Assembly (NCBI GenBank): GCA_021292105.1
Contig: CM037871.1
Coordinates: 18,843,460-18,907,459, forward strand
DNA: 64,000 nt
DNA from: Anadara kagoshimensis
Lineage: Eukaryota; Mollusca; Bivalvia; Arcoida; Arcidae
Direction of reading: 5' to 3'
In this document: piece after piece, positions 22,010 to 33,830 of the stretch
Position numbering within the stretch: position 1 is the stretch's first letter
How the letters are laid out: each line of letters begins with the position of its first letter
Notes under the pieces: generated by a model
What the model saw: only the letters and a program-made list of their open reading frames with translations
Told to the model about the DNA's origin: nothing
Databases searched by the model: none
Translations under genes and position numbers: made by a program

Positions 22010-23440
22010 TTATAACTGTGCAGCTCCATGCAAGTTGGTAACAGTAAAAATTTCGTCAGCTGTGTCAGTCGTATCTTCTTCTGAAATGGTTGATTCTTCG
22101 TCGGCCGTCACTGTAGATGTTTCTTCTTCCTCATCCTCTTCTTCTTCTGTTGCTGTGTCTGTGTCTTCGTCGCTGGAATCGGTATCGTCCAAGTTTATTA
22201 CAAATTTCTCTATTTCTTCATCGACTGCGATGTCATTTTTCCAGTAATCGGTTTCTATTTTCTTTACGTGTTCAACACACCTTTTCCATTTTTCTGTCGA
22301 TATGTCTTTCAATTGTTTTTCTGCAAGTTGTTGCACGTCCGAAAGTTTAAATTTTAAATTTTGTGAAGCAACATATGATTTTAGATCAGCCCAAATTAAT
22401 TCTATAGGATTTAAGTCTGCATGATAAGGTGGTAATCTTAAAATTTTATGTCCATGTTCTCTTAATATATAATCAATTCTGTAGGAAGGTGGAATAATTT
22501 GTTGTTTGCATATTGTAAGTAACTGTGCGCGAACCATGTCTTCTGTAAATTTAATGTTGTGTTTTGTGAGCCATTCCTGAATGTCTTTTTTCTTCCACGA
22601 TGTTGTTGGTTTTTTGTCTTCTTGGACGTTATGATAAGATGCATTATCGACTACCAAGACGGAATTTGGTTCAAGGTTTGGAATTAATTTTTCGCGAAGC
22701 CATTTAGTGAAATTCTCAGCATTCATTTCATAGTGATAATCACCTGTTGATGACTTGGCTTTATATATAAGGCTTGCATTAGGAACAAAACCCTTTTCTG
22801 AACCAGCATCAACAACAATCAGACGGTCACCTGCTCCGATTGGAACACTTAAACCGTTCCCATCCAGCTGCCAACACTTGGGTGCAGTGTGTGAAGAGTT
22901 TATATACGTTTCATCCATATAAATAATGTTGTGACCAGTTTCTCTAAGTTTTTTAATTTCGCGAAGGTAATTTATTCTTTTTGATACGATATCTGTTTTT
23001 TCCATAAGGATTTTTCTATTTGTGCTGCATTTTTTCCAGTTAAACCCCATTTCTTTAAGCAATTTTCTGAGAATTGTTTTACCCCCCTTAAAGTCAATTT
23101 TGTTAATTATTTCCGAATGAATAGCATTTATAGTTGGAAGAACGCGTTTATTTAAATACATATTAATTATTGTTCTTCTAATTACGCAGATATCAAAATC
23201 ATCAATAAAAAATTTATCTGATCTCTGTTTTCTATCAGCCTGTTTGGTTTCTATTCCGAACGATTTTAATCTTGATAATGTTCTCCTCGGCACACCCGTC
23301 ATTGCACTTGCTCTCTCCAAGGGACAGCTGATGGGATTTATGAGACATTTTTGTTTTGCCTCATCAAAGCAATGTTTTACAACATTGATGGCAATTTGTT
23401 TTGCCTGTGAATTTAATACAATCTTTTTATTTTCAGACAT
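22010..23440 (-). CDS. IS630-Tc1-mariner superfamily transposase, long-spaced DD(82)E
   Basis: An intact single-exon ORF of 476 residues. The Met at 23438-23440 is preferred: the frame opens seven codons earlier only at a GTG, and this ATG has A at -3. The N-terminus contains a likely helix-turn-helix (RASAMTGVPRRTLSRLK). The DDE_3-type core follows: D176 in IIYMDETYI, D265 in LVVDNASYH and E347 in DLNPIELIW. The last two are 82 positions apart, much longer than the 34-39 of classic Tc1/mariner. I recall a 'Sailor' DD82E group described with this spacing; that match is from memory. The tail (about 418-463) is very rich in Asp/Glu. It would catalyse cut-and-paste transposition of the flanking TIRs into TA sites. 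A TATA-like run on - lies around 23487-23500. No stop or frameshift is present, so this may be a recently active copy. Confidence 0.93.
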   Translation of the reverse strand: MSENKKIVLNSQAKQIAINVVKHCFDEAKQKCLINPISCPLERASAMTGVPRRTLSRLKSFGIETKQADRKQRSDKFFIDDFDICVIRRTIINMYLNKRVLPTINAIHSEIINKIDFKGGKTILRKLLKEMGFNWKKCSTNRKILMEKTDIVSKRINYLREIKKLRETGHNIIYMDETYINSSHTAPKCWQLDGNGLSVPIGAGDRLIVVDAGSEKGFVPNASLIYKAKSSTGDYHYEMNAENFTKWLREKLIPNLEPNSVLVVDNASYHNVQEDKKPTTSWKKKDIQEWLTKHNIKFTEDMVRAQLLTICKQQIIPPSYRIDYILREHGHKILRLPPYHADLNPIELIWADLKSYVASQNLKFKLSDVQQLAEKQLKDISTEKWKRCVEHVKKIETDYWKNDIAVDEEIEKFVINLDDTDSSDEDTDTATEEEEDEEEETSTVTADEESTISEEDTTDTADEIFTVTNLHGAAQL

Positions 23441-25070
23441 CTTCTCGGTTATGAAAATCACACGTGTTGCCTCGTTTTCGCCTTATACCTATTATACTAT
23501 ATTCTCACATTTTTACGAGGGCGTGACCATTCAACTCGTTCGCATGTTCTAATTAATGGTCCAATTAACTTAATAACTAACATCTCGTCCCTTTTAACTC
23601 TCAGATCCACCCAAAGCCATGATATATTGGAATTCATATCCTATTGTATTATAATATTAATTAGAACAAACACCTGCTGTAATCTCTTGCATCACAAATT
23701 GGAAACTGGTACATTTGATTAACTTTAATTTTGAATCTATTAATAAAAATTATAAATGAATGCATTAATATGAGTTGTGTTGTTGGACATAAAATATTTC
23801 ACTTGTAAGGAGGAATTGTATTTTTATATTTCGCACAGCGTCATGTGGAGCATTTTGAATTTTAACAGAGAAAAATATTAAATTTAAAATTATGCACATG
23901 ACAACAATATTAACTGTCTATTCCCAGATATGAATAAATAAAATAAATCATTATACTGACAATATGTTTGGGCGGCCACTAGGGGCGCTGATGTCGGTCT
24001 ACACAGCTTATAAGATTTTCACCTGTGGCTGTATATAGGATTAACGTTGAAAATGTTGCATGTTGTTACAAAAACGATCATAACTTTTTATTATTCATAA
24101 CAGAATGTTTTTAAAATATAGAAAAATACCTTTCAGAAATTATTTTCAAAAACAAAATAACTTTATGTTTACTTGAGTAATTTTAACTTTGAAGTCATGG
24201 TTATGTTAAACATTGAATATATAGGAAATTACAATACCGACGTTCTTTTAAAAAATTATTAAAAATAGTTCCAATTTTCAAAAAATATTTTTCCTGTTTC
24301 GGTTATTTAACAAACATTTCAAAGTTTCTAAATCAGTTTTCAGAATAAAAATAAGTTAATGTTTACTTGAGTAATTTGAGGTTTGAAATATAAAAGTTGA
24401 ATATTTTTTTTCATTTTCTGTGACGTAGCTGTCATAATATTTACCTGTGTATGACAGGTAAAATTGTAAGATACATGTGTCGCTGCTGAGGAGGCGATAC
24501 GTGTATATTGCTCCGGGCTAATATACATTTACAACTGATCAATATTAGCCCAGAGCAATTATTTTGTGGTTAAAATCATTTAATTTCTAGTTTGGCAATG
24601 ATAACTATTTTATGTAGAATTAAAAAAAGTTATAAATTTATTTTAATTCCATAAATATTTTTTTCATTCAGTATTATGAAATTTAATAATGGTGTATTTA
24701 ATTCAAATAAATGTTTTATACATATTTTTAAAAAGTTGTATTTAAATAATTTTAATAAATTTTCAATTAGCAAATTTTTGTATTTATCAAAGTTTAATGA
24801 TAAATTAGGAATCCATAAAATTTCATTAATCTAACATTCTAAAATTTACATCTTCATAAACAAAATCAAATTCATAAAAGTTCGACAATACACATTCAGG
24901 ACCTCTAAAATAAATCAACCTCTCGGAATTTGCCATTATAGATAATGTGCTATTGTTGGCTTATTCTCCGCCTTTATATACCTCACCAAAAAAAACTTTG
25001 TGTGCACTGAGAAGCTAATTTCACTTCGAAATTTTTCACCAGCTTGAGATCGGCAAGTGCTCAAAGGATC
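23441..25070. other. Non-coding interior of the transposon
   Basis: Very AT-rich, with no supportable gene. An AGGGGCGCTGATGTCGG stretch near 23979 is the only GC-rich spot. It includes the hairpin listed at 24507. Confidence 0.5.
24507..24559. repeat. 18-bp inverted repeat (possible small MITE or stem-loop)
   Basis: ATTGCTCCGGGCTAATAT (24507-24524) pairs with ATATTAGCCCAGAGCAAT (24542-24559) with one mismatch and a 17-base loop. Confidence 0.75.
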
Positions 25071-25073
25071 AAA

Positions 25074-25115
<42 letters not shown>

Positions 25116-25215
25116 CGCTATCGCCTAACGGATAAGTTATTTTCCCTCCGGACTCTCCCCCCCCCCCACAAGCTGAGCAAGTGTATAAAGGATCAAACAT
25201 CACTCTCTCTCTTTA
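25074..25215. repeat. (TC)n tract, C-run and duplicated flank
   Basis: (TC)n at about 25078-25110 and a C9 run near 25158. The flank AAAGGATCAAACATC occurs both at about 25063 and about 25187, about 124 bases apart, so this is a microsatellite-bearing duplication. Confidence 0.7.
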
Positions 25216-25249
25216 TTTTAATAAATTTATTTATTTTTTACAACTGCGG

Positions 25250-25640
25250 ATTTTATTTTATTTTAATTACTTTATAGATTATTCATGTATTTATTTTACA
25301 TATTATTTATATCAGGGACTAAGTATTTAACTATTTTTTATCCAATGATACTGCATTTTTATCATATATTTAATTAATTTACAAATCGAATTCGTGATTC
25401 ATTTGCAGTAAATATGTTTTTAATTTTAATTACTTTATAGACTATTCGTGTATTTATTTTATAAATTATTTATTTCAGAGATGAAGTATTTAACTTTTTT
25501 TATCTCATGTTACCGCATTTTTAGCATTCATGATTAATTTTCAGTAAATTTATTTATTTATTTATTTATTTAACTACTTTAAGACTATTCGTGTATTTTT
25601 AACATATTATTTATGTCAGAGATTGGGCATTTATATATCA
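25250..25640. repeat. Diverged minisatellite, period about 160 bp
   Basis: Three imperfect units share TACTTTA(TA)GACTATTCGTGTATTTA and TATTATTTAT-TCAG-GA, near 25268, 25429 and 25574. Confidence 0.65.
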
Positions 25641-26399
25641 TTATTCTATTATTTAATTGAAATAAAATATATCCATGGTAATTAAAATATAGTATTACGG
25701 ATATGATTAGTGTAAAATGTTCTTATATAATATGATTGAAAATGAGATTCAAACTCTATATTACTATTTGTCAATCCACTCATATTATCTTAGAATATTA
25801 CACAGGTAAGAAAGTGGTCTTTACAATATACATGTTACTGATGCTATCATCACCTATTGACGTGTAAACACTAAAAGTTTACCTGGGCACCTCATCGATA
25901 AACCGTCCAGTTAGTTTATTACCCGATAGAGCCTTGGAATGCAGAGTTACCGTTCTTGAAATTCTTAGAACATATTCTTGATAATGAAATTAAAAAAACA
26001 ATAAATAAATGAATAAACACAGTATAAAATTGATTGATGTTGGCATCCTTTTCCAAATTAATATAGGTTTACAGTTTGATTTTTTCGTATGACGCGGCGG
26101 TGAGGTACGGAATAATAATAGTGATTAGTCCCAAATAGTGCTAATATTTTGATTTCTGTATGAAACGAGACGTTAAAATTTTGCCCTGTGCTACTTTTAA
26201 ATGTTATGTAGTTCTGTTAGAAATAATTTCCACACTGAGAATTTTAAAATTTAGGTTGTTCATACATTTACAAGATAGAAATTATTAATTATTAGCCTGA
26301 TAGCACATTTAAATAATTAGTATAGATTCACTTATTTCTTTTACTTTTTAATTGAAAAGTTTTTATAATAAAAATTAAAAACAAAATTAGGTAAAATTA

Positions 26400-26525
26400 A
26401 AAAATATATATGTATGGACCCGGTATTGTTCGAACTCACTTGTGACAAAATTATATAGCTGTCCACTAACTGTAAGATATGTTACATACCACTGAGCCAG
26501 GGACGACAGTAAGCTATCCTATCAA
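26400..26525 (-). mobile_element. tRNA-derived SINE head
   Basis: On -, an A-box-like CCTGGCTCAGTGGTA (from about 26505) is followed by a B-box-like AGTTCGAACAATACC (about 26425). The A-B spacing is long and no tRNA cloverleaf is visible, so a SINE head or degenerate tRNA pseudogene is more likely than a tRNA gene. Confidence 0.5.
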
Positions 26526-26849
26526 ATTAAAGGTGTTAAGGACAAATACCTTGTTATATCTTCAGACAACTCGTTCCACAGTTATGTGGAACTTCACAAA
26601 AATTATGCAGAAATGAAATAATTTCATGTGAGTATTTAAAAAGTTTCAAATAAAGAACATCAATGAAAATGTCCAAGATAAGTGGAATATGATAAATATT
26701 TATATTTCAACAAAAATATGTATGAAGGTGCAGCATGGACATTGGCGAGTTGTTCAATGTGCGTGTTTCATGAGTCCGAGTTACAATGTTTATTTACAAA
26801 ATGAATAAGCCCGGATGTGCCAAGTTATCGTGCGCGACCTATACGTCTT

Positions 26850-27098
26850 CTTTAAGCGAGACCTTGGTGACCGAGTGTTCTAAATTTAAGCACGAGTTTG
26901 TACGGATTACAACGCCTCTCATCGCCTAGCTTCGAATCCCGCTACAAAAAGTGATGTGAGAAAGTAAGACATGGTCAGTTCACTTGCCGAAGGTCGGTGG
27001 TAATCTCCCGGTACTCGGTTTCCTTCACTATTCTAGAACTGACTACCTCCATATATAAGTGATAGAATCTTGACTGGGACGTTAAACAACATTACTCC
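26850..27098 (+). mobile_element. SINE family B
   Basis: A-box-like CCTTGGTGACCGAGTGTTCT, B-box CTTCGAATCCCGC, the body motifs GTCAGTTCACTTGCCGAAGG and CTCCCGGTACTC, and the tail CTTGACTGGGACGTTAAAC. It lies just outside the right TIR of element B. Confidence 0.75.
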
Positions 27099-28737
27099 AA
27101 TTAAACTTTTTGAAGCCTGTCTACTCGTATGTTGCCTACATGCACGGCTTCAATCAACCTTGTTGTAACCTATTTGGTTTATATAATTAACTATAATTCT
27201 GGTTCGTCATTTTTTCAGAACCATCATTCGTAATTACTTAAATAGCATTCAAACCTTAGCGACAAATGATAAATTATAAAAAGTTATAAAAACCAATGTA
27301 TTATATTTAATATATATATGCGTGTGTGTGTGGTGTGTTGTGCATATTAGTGAAAATATTATCAGTACAGCTCTTTAACTTATTTTATGAAATTCAAATA
27401 AGCCGAAACATTTATCAAGTTTTCAATAAAGATCATTGAATCAATTTAATAGCTATGACTTTTGACGTCTGCTATAAAAAATATTCAGCTCGCTCATTCA
27501 AAAATTCAAAGAGGTCTGACAGCAACAAGATTAACAACAACATGCACCTTGCAGCAATATATTCTATACGTATATCCCTATTACTTATTATATAAGTATG
27601 ATCATAATATAACATATTTTCCCGGTTTAACAATTCAACAGCTATAAATATAGGATTGAATAACAATCTATTATGTCCAAAACATTAATTGTAAAACAAA
27701 AATCAAGACTATAACAAAAAACATCTGCATCGCTACAAAGGATAAGCGTCTGACAATTATCTGTGTCTTTGTCTTCTTTTGCACAAAGAACAATTTTTGT
27801 GTCTGCCTTTTTATTGTTTGCTCAAAGACCTGATTTATTTCGCCCTGTACTCGAGAATGTAGTATTTGCATCTAAAAAACCCCTAATCTAACCACCAACT
27901 GCTTGCCACTCTTTTTGTGTATCTCATTTGATATAAAACTAAATAAAATCATATTCATACTGTATTCTCGTCCATATGTATATTGGATTTTTCTAATTTT
28001 TAACTTTCCATCTCTATTCTGCAGTTCACGTATTATTCTTTAAATCGATTTTTTATCACCAGATCTTACTGGTTTTAATTCTATATGATTGTGATTTGTG
28101 GATGGATTGTTGTGTTTGTTTTTGATTTATTTTTTTCTTGTCAGACTTTATAGAATGCTCAAAATATCAATCAAACAAAACATCACAAAACATCTACTCG
28201 AACACTATTCCTGAAATGACACTTTGTGTTATCTACAAATCTACAAAGTTGTCAAAGGTTTGTGCATTGGTACGTTTTGAATACTGTTAACCAATTTCAT
28301 ACACTCTATTATGGTAAAGATCTTTATGCCTCTTTCTGAACATTTCTGGATGACATCATGAATGTTTGGCTTCATCAGATGTTGGTTGATTGGTCATAAA
28401 CTACCTGATGATGTTACTTAGAATACAGTTACTTCTTTTTGTATATCACTATCACCATTACCTCGTCCTGCTTTCACTGGCACAATTATATTACATGTAT
28501 TTAGCTATTATTGTTTTGATTTTTGATACTCCATAATGCTACCGAAAATATACAGATCTGTACGATAATATATGGTACGGCATTGGAAAACCACAATATG
28601 CACTTTGAAAATTGTCTCGCAGCAACCATAAAGTATCGTTGTGGAAAATAGTGTTAGAATAGATTGCTTTCATAAAGGCTTCAACCAGACAAAAAGAAAA
28701 AAAAAGAAACGTGCCAATCCAAGTCAAAATCACAATT
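27099..28737. other. Non-coding AT-rich DNA
   Basis: No supportable gene. A short (TG)n lies near 27320-27336. The ORFs of 60-76 codons here have no recognisable motif. Confidence 0.5.
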
Positions 28738-29000
28738 ATGAAGAATAGTAAAAATCTTGAAACTTTCAAATGAAGTTAAACACAGGAACATCCACCAGGG
28801 AAGTGAGAACAAGTGACCTGGTAGGGTAATTGAGCACCCCACACATTTTAGAATGAAAGGAACATGGAACTTTGATACGCCACAAATGCTATATTGATGA
28901 GAGCCATAAAACTTGATAAGCCAAGGCTTGTACTATCCCTGCATCAACAATTGTTTTGTTAACAGTTTGCACCGTTGTATAAAGAGGTTTAAAGAATGCA
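28738..29000 (-). mobile_element. Diverged 3' end of the RT retroelement
   Basis: CCACCAGGGAAGTGAG, AAAGGAACATGGAACT and GATAAGCCAAGGCTTGTAC match the element at 17752-18247 in order, with gaps. Confidence 0.6.
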
Positions 29001-29560
29001 GAAGAAAGATGGAATTCCATGTTGCCTGAGAATTTGAACAATTTTATAAATACGGGAGAAAATAAGGCTTAACTGACTAGTTTTGTATCAGATGAGTCAA
29101 CGGTGTTTAGTAGAGGGTTGCGAATCCAAATACTACATTTCCCAGTACAGAACGGGATACAGCAGTTCTTTGTTCAAATCATAAAACGGCAAACTCAATA
29201 CTTGTTCCTTATGCCGAGTGAGTAGAATAACGGATAATGGTCAGATGTTTGTATTCTCTTAGTTTTGTTTCACAATTAAACATTAAGGTTAAGTGAGTAC
29301 AAGAACAAATAAGAAATCGTAATTTCCAGGAGTCAATAAGAAATATCAAAGAAAAACATTTAGATCTGTTGGTATTTAATCAACAGAACCAACATGGGAA
29401 GTGTAAACAAATTACAGAGTCTGAAAACTCTGAACTGAAAGCTTATGAATATACGATAAAGTCGGTAATGCTGTTATTTTGAAAAATACATTCTACTGCA
29501 CATTTGTTTGTGAGTGTGAATGATGCTGGTGTAAAAAGCTTTTGAAGCAGCCAGTTAACT

Positions 29561-29562
29561 AG

Positions 29563-29592
<30 letters not shown>
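29561..29592. repeat. (TA)n microsatellite
   Basis: About 15 TA units. Confidence 0.95.
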
Positions 29593-29593
<1 letters not shown>

Positions 29594-29595
29594 AG

Positions 29596-29795
29596 ATTGA
29601 TTGATTGAATGAGATTTTACATCAAAGTCAAGAATATTTCACTTATGATAAATATCGAGAAGTCGCTAGCTATAGGTGATTAATAAACAGTAATTTTTAC
29701 TTTTGCAGTGCGCTTAGGGCAGTGTGCAGTTAAAGTTCTTTAACGTTGCAACACCCATCAGTTTCAATTTCTCGTCCGAAGGACCTATGACAAAA
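29596..29795 (-). mobile_element. SINE family A remnant, strongly diverged
   Basis: TCAAGAATATTTCACTTATG, GCTAGCTATAGGTGA and TCGTCCGAAGGACC follow the reversed family A tail and body order; the head is missing. Confidence 0.5.
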
Positions 29796-29799
29796 AACC

Positions 29800-32060
29800 A
29801 AAATTAACCCTTGTTTTACCCATGTAAATACTGATTTTAAATGCAGAACAAGACACTAAATTGCTCCATTTTTTCAAAATTTTCAGAGGGTGGGTGAAGC
29901 CTCCCCCCGTAACAACTTAGTTAGGACGCGACTACGGTGCGTTTTGGTCCCTTTTGCAGCAGGCTTGCACATTCATTTCTTTCACGATATGCCACTGATA
30001 CCCATGCAACTATCAAAAGTTATAAAATGATTAGAACACCAAAGAATTTTATCAGCTGTTTGATGTCATTATGCAAAGTAGTAACAACACGGTAACACAG
30101 GGGACATACCTGTTTTACAAAACTAAATAATAGTTACAAATAAATAAATACATAAATAAATAAATAAATAACACCCATGAAATGTAAAACAAAACTTTTG
30201 GTCAAATCTTTTTATACCCTCAAAATAATACCTTTTTGTTTCCTTTTCCTTTTTCTTTTAATTTCCTTGTTGAATTAAGCTTAAATTAAGTGTAAAAATA
30301 ATTTGACAAGAAACTAAAATGACAGTTTTGGATATTATTTTTAAATACTCCGTAAGATCCAGGGATAGCCAAAGCATAACTATCATAATACCCAAAACGT
30401 TCACACCCTTTCCATTAAGGATAAAGCTTCTCACGGTGTGTATATACCCAAACCTTTATCAATATTAATATACAGCAGTTCCTTATAAACTTTTAAAGCA
30501 TGATAAATTTGCAAAATTAAACGTATAGGTGCATTTTATATGCTTAAGTGATAACCAATTTAAATATTTTATTCCTTACTGTGTACTCTGAATGTTTATC
30601 AGTTTATTTCATCTTGGTAAAGATAAAAATATTTGGAAACGCAGATCATATTCTGCATTTGAAGTACAGCTTAATTTTAGTTTATTTTTCTTTTGGCTGT
30701 GTCATATACCTTTTTTTTAATTAATTTAGATTAAAAAAATGGTATATGACAGCTGCAACCAATGTCTCTCTCTCTCTCTCTCTCATCATCATCATCATCA
30801 CGGTGATATCATGTTCTTTCTCTAAAATTGCTAGTCTCATATTCCTTTCGCATGTTATTCTATTTTAAAATGTTTTATTTAAAGCAAACCAATGCCTCTT
30901 TGAAGAATGTCTTGTTGGCTGAAAGGGATGTTCAAAGATTTGAATTTTTTCCATATTGTGAATGACAATTTCTTTTGTTTGTCAATGAAAAGACCTATCT
31001 CAATTATTCTAGTACTATATTCAAAACTCATACTGGTTTTAAATCCATTTCTATGAACGAAGCCTGAAAAATATATAATTGGAAATTTTTTATAACGTTT
31101 ATTCCCCCTCGCACAGTGTAATGTTGATCTTGTATGAACGTTTTAGTACTAGCGAACAAGTCCGAAGATGACACGTTACCTTCGAATGTATATCTAAACG
31201 GTGTCAATAATTTAGAAAATCTCAAAAACCATGTAACAATAATAAAAGTACACATGTTTTGAGATCTAAAACACTGTCGTAGCCAGAACAGAATGAATGT
31301 GCAAGCCTGGTCCCATAGTCATGACGCTAGGCGCTACGATGGCATGCTCCTAAGGAAAATTGGGGGGGGGGGGGATTTGATGCATTTTTCTGCATTCTAA
31401 AATAATATGCCATTAAAAAAAAGAAATGTAAAACGTATAACCTGCATGATTCAATCAATCAATCACGCTCTCTGCGGAAGCAAAGACTCTGTAATTTGTA
31501 CACAATGGCATCTCTGATGTAATGTGGAAGCAACAACTCTGTAGTTTACACAATGGCAGAATGAATTATTTTTTTAATTATCAAAAAATTATGTGCAAGC
31601 GCAGAAGTATTGGCTTATATGCACGCTACGCCACTGTAAAAATACTCTGTGTTTGAATAAAATAATTTTCCACAGAGGGAAAGTGTATGGACAATATCCT
31701 TTAAGGGACTTCTAAGATTGAAAAGGAGTTTCCTGTATAAACCGCAATTTTGGATAGAGTGAGTGAGTGTTACAGGATCTAAGTAAAATAATTTTATATG
31801 TTTCTCTGTCAATCCAGCGAGTTTTCTAATATTATGTCACTACTGAAACGACATCCCTGGCCCGTGTCTGAATAAAACATATTGCAAAAGCATAATGTAC
31901 ATGATATTACCTCCGTGACTGCCATCTTACATGTACATTGTTTCAGACATTTGTAAATAAACTGTTATGTGTTTAAACATGCTCTAAACCTCATTGCATT
32001 TATGGCCATTTAACATACAATTTAGATGCTCCTATGCATATATGCGTATTAAGAATAAAC
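29800..32060. other. Non-coding DNA with a hairpin and simple repeats
   Basis: No gene supported. GCAGGCTTGCACATTCATTTC near 29957 and GAATGAATGTGCAAGCCTGG near 31292 are inverted copies of the same dispersed fragment. A 53-base duplication (GGAAGCAAAGACTCTGTA / GGAAGCAACAACTCTGTA) lies at about 31475-31555. There are (TC)n(ATC)n near 30767-30800 and a long G run near 31363-31374. Confidence 0.5.
30684..30757. repeat. Palindromic MITE-like hairpin
   Basis: GCTGTGTCATATACC and GGTATATGACAGCTGC flank a T-rich/A-rich core, giving an almost fully self-complementary 70-base unit. Confidence 0.65.
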
Positions 32061-32064
32061 ATGT

Positions 32065-32285
32065 ATATTCAGTCTTCATTTGTCTGTCCGTCTGTCCGTG
32101 TAAAATCATGTCCGGGCCATATATGCTTCGGACTACTCATGAAACTTCACATAAATAATCTTCATGGTTCAAAAGTGTGACATGACCTTGTTCCAAGATC
32201 ATATCGGAAAGGTCAAAGTCGCAGGAAAGCTTTAAATGTTAGGGCGAGGGTATTTGGCAGTTCTAGTTAATATTGTTTTAAAAAA
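32065..32285. repeat. Dispersed mollusc-type repeat fragment (unclassified)
   Basis: CTGTCCGTCTGTCCGTGTAA followed by TCCGGGCCATATATGC and AAGGTCAAAGTCGCAGG. I have seen such strings as common repeats in bivalve DNA (memory, not searched). There is no coding content. Confidence 0.35.
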
Positions 32286-32359
32286 TCTTGTAGCCTTGCT
32301 CAAACCGTTTTAGCAACAAATATAACTGTTTCAAACGCAGCAATCGTTTATATATGCAT

Positions 32360-32595
32360 TTTTTTAAAAAAAAAATTCATTGGCGCACCCCATACTTTTT
32401 TCTTTGTAAAAAATATTAATCACCATCAGTCAATAGCGTATCGAGTCATTGCATTAAGCTAATATAAGCGACGATCAAAGACACATTTTTAGTTTTTATT
32501 GGCACACCTATACTCACTATTTTGAAAAAAAAATCAATCAACATCAGTCAATAGTGTATCGAGTCATTACACTACATCTGTATCCCGTAATACAG
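32360..32595. repeat. 118-bp tandem duplication
   Basis: CATCAGTCAATAG(C/T)GTATCGA occurs at 32424 and 32542; the flanking ATTGGC(G/A)CACC strings are also duplicated. Confidence 0.85.
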
Positions 32596-32699
32596 CAATC
32601 ACAACAGATAAGACCCGCTGTTTTTTAAATGTCATTTCTATTTATTTTGTGTGAGTAATGACACTTACACTTAACAAATTGGGTCATTTCTCAACAATT

Positions 32700-33036
32700 T
32701 TTAAAGAAAATGGAGATATTTAGATTTCAACAAATGATAATTTTAAACACCTCAACAATTTGCCATATTTTTAGGGTCATGGTAATTCCTGGCATGTTGC
32801 TCTTTAATACTTCAAAAAGAAATTAATGCGCCTAAAATGATATAGAAAAAATACACGTATGGTGTTTCAAGAAGTTATTGAAACAAGGTTTTCACTTTTC
32901 TGCTAATCAACGTACACTTGTATTTCTGTAATCTAAAACTCATCATTATCAAGGAATTCGGAATTCGATTTCATTTGCAATTTTGCAGACGACAAATGAA
33001 TCACAACAGCGTCGGCGGCTGTGTCCCCGTTTTGTT
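32700..33036. other. Non-coding
   Basis: No gene supported. The + strand ORF at 32918-33124 runs into a microsatellite and is not credible. Confidence 0.4.
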
Positions 33037-33064
33037 TTCAGATGAGAACTGTAATATTCACACA

Positions 33065-33120
<56 letters not shown>

Positions 33121-33206
33121 TTAAATTGGATCTTGAGGTTCCCCATCTGTAAAATAAAAGCAAGCATTAGATTACTGCGTTCACGTTTCCAAATGAGAAC
33201 TGCAAT

Positions 33207-33266
<60 letters not shown>

Positions 33267-33330
33267 TAATTAAATTGGATCTCGAGGTTCCCCATTTGTA
33301 AAATAAAAGCCAGCATCAAATTAATTTACT
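33037..33330. repeat. Duplicated microsatellite-bearing module
   Basis: Two copies (about 33037-33175 and 33187-33325) each have GAGAACTG(T/C)AATATTCACA, a microsatellite, then TTAATTAAATTGGATC and GAGGTTCCCCAT. Copy one carries (AC)n(AG)n and copy two a pure long (AC)n. Confidence 0.85.
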
Positions 33331-33596
33331 GTAATATCTCGTGTTAGTTTTAGAATTATGCTTAATTATCACGCTTAGCTAAAGTAATTTTAATCATTAA
33401 CGTCTCAGTATGTTAAGAATTAATTTGCAAAAAGAGCTTTGATTACTCGGGTATGTAAAGTAGAAAAAATATAAACATCAACGAATTAGTTCAAAATACA
33501 AATTACAGGTATAGGCAAACAACATTGACCTGTCCGCTTGACCTTTAGTTCAAATTTTGAGGAGTAGTACATGAACATTTTCGTACAAATGTGGGG

Positions 33597-33830
33597 TTAT
33601 GTGAAGTGGATTACTGGTGTTTTACGCCCAAGTCAAGATTCTTTCACTTTCTATGCTGTCAATTCTGGGATCTGATATGGAGTACCTGGAGAAAACCCTC
33701 GGCCTTTGGTTAGTGAACTGAGAAATGTTAAGATCTGCTCGAGTGAAATTCGAACCCAACCTACATGTGTATGTGGTGAAGAGGTACTGTGATTTGCAAG
33801 CCGGTCATTTACCTATAGGAAACTCAGGTG
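33597..33830 (-). mobile_element. SINE family B
   Basis: On -, B-box GGGTTCGAATTTC, TTCTCAGTTCACTAACCAAAGG and TTTTCTCCAGGTACTCC, ending in AATCTTGACTTGGGCGTAAA: family B body and the common tail. Confidence 0.7.

Larger units (their letters stand above)
21560..26841. mobile_element. Tc1/mariner-IS630 type transposon with 32-bp TIRs (element B)
   Basis: The left TIR 21560-21591 (TAGGTCGCGCACGATAACTT...) and right TIR 26810-26841 are perfect reverse complements over 32 bases. TA dinucleotides flank at 21558-21559 and 26842-26843, the usual target site of this superfamily. The element is 5282 bp and carries one transposase on - (22010-23440). The other 3 kb (23441-26606) looks non-coding and includes nested repeats, so it may have grown by later insertions. 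Confidence 0.85.

Noticed and set aside
21999..22350. Ser-rich and Leu-rich + strand ORFs
   Set aside because: Antisense shadows of the acidic tail of the transposase.
26400..26525. tRNA gene
   Set aside because: A and B boxes are present but no cloverleaf or anticodon arm can be folded by eye; it is better called a SINE head.
27671..27871. 66-codon - strand ORF with a hydrophobic C-terminus
   Set aside because: AT-rich translation without start context or homology clue; overlapping ORFs on the other strand look equally plausible.
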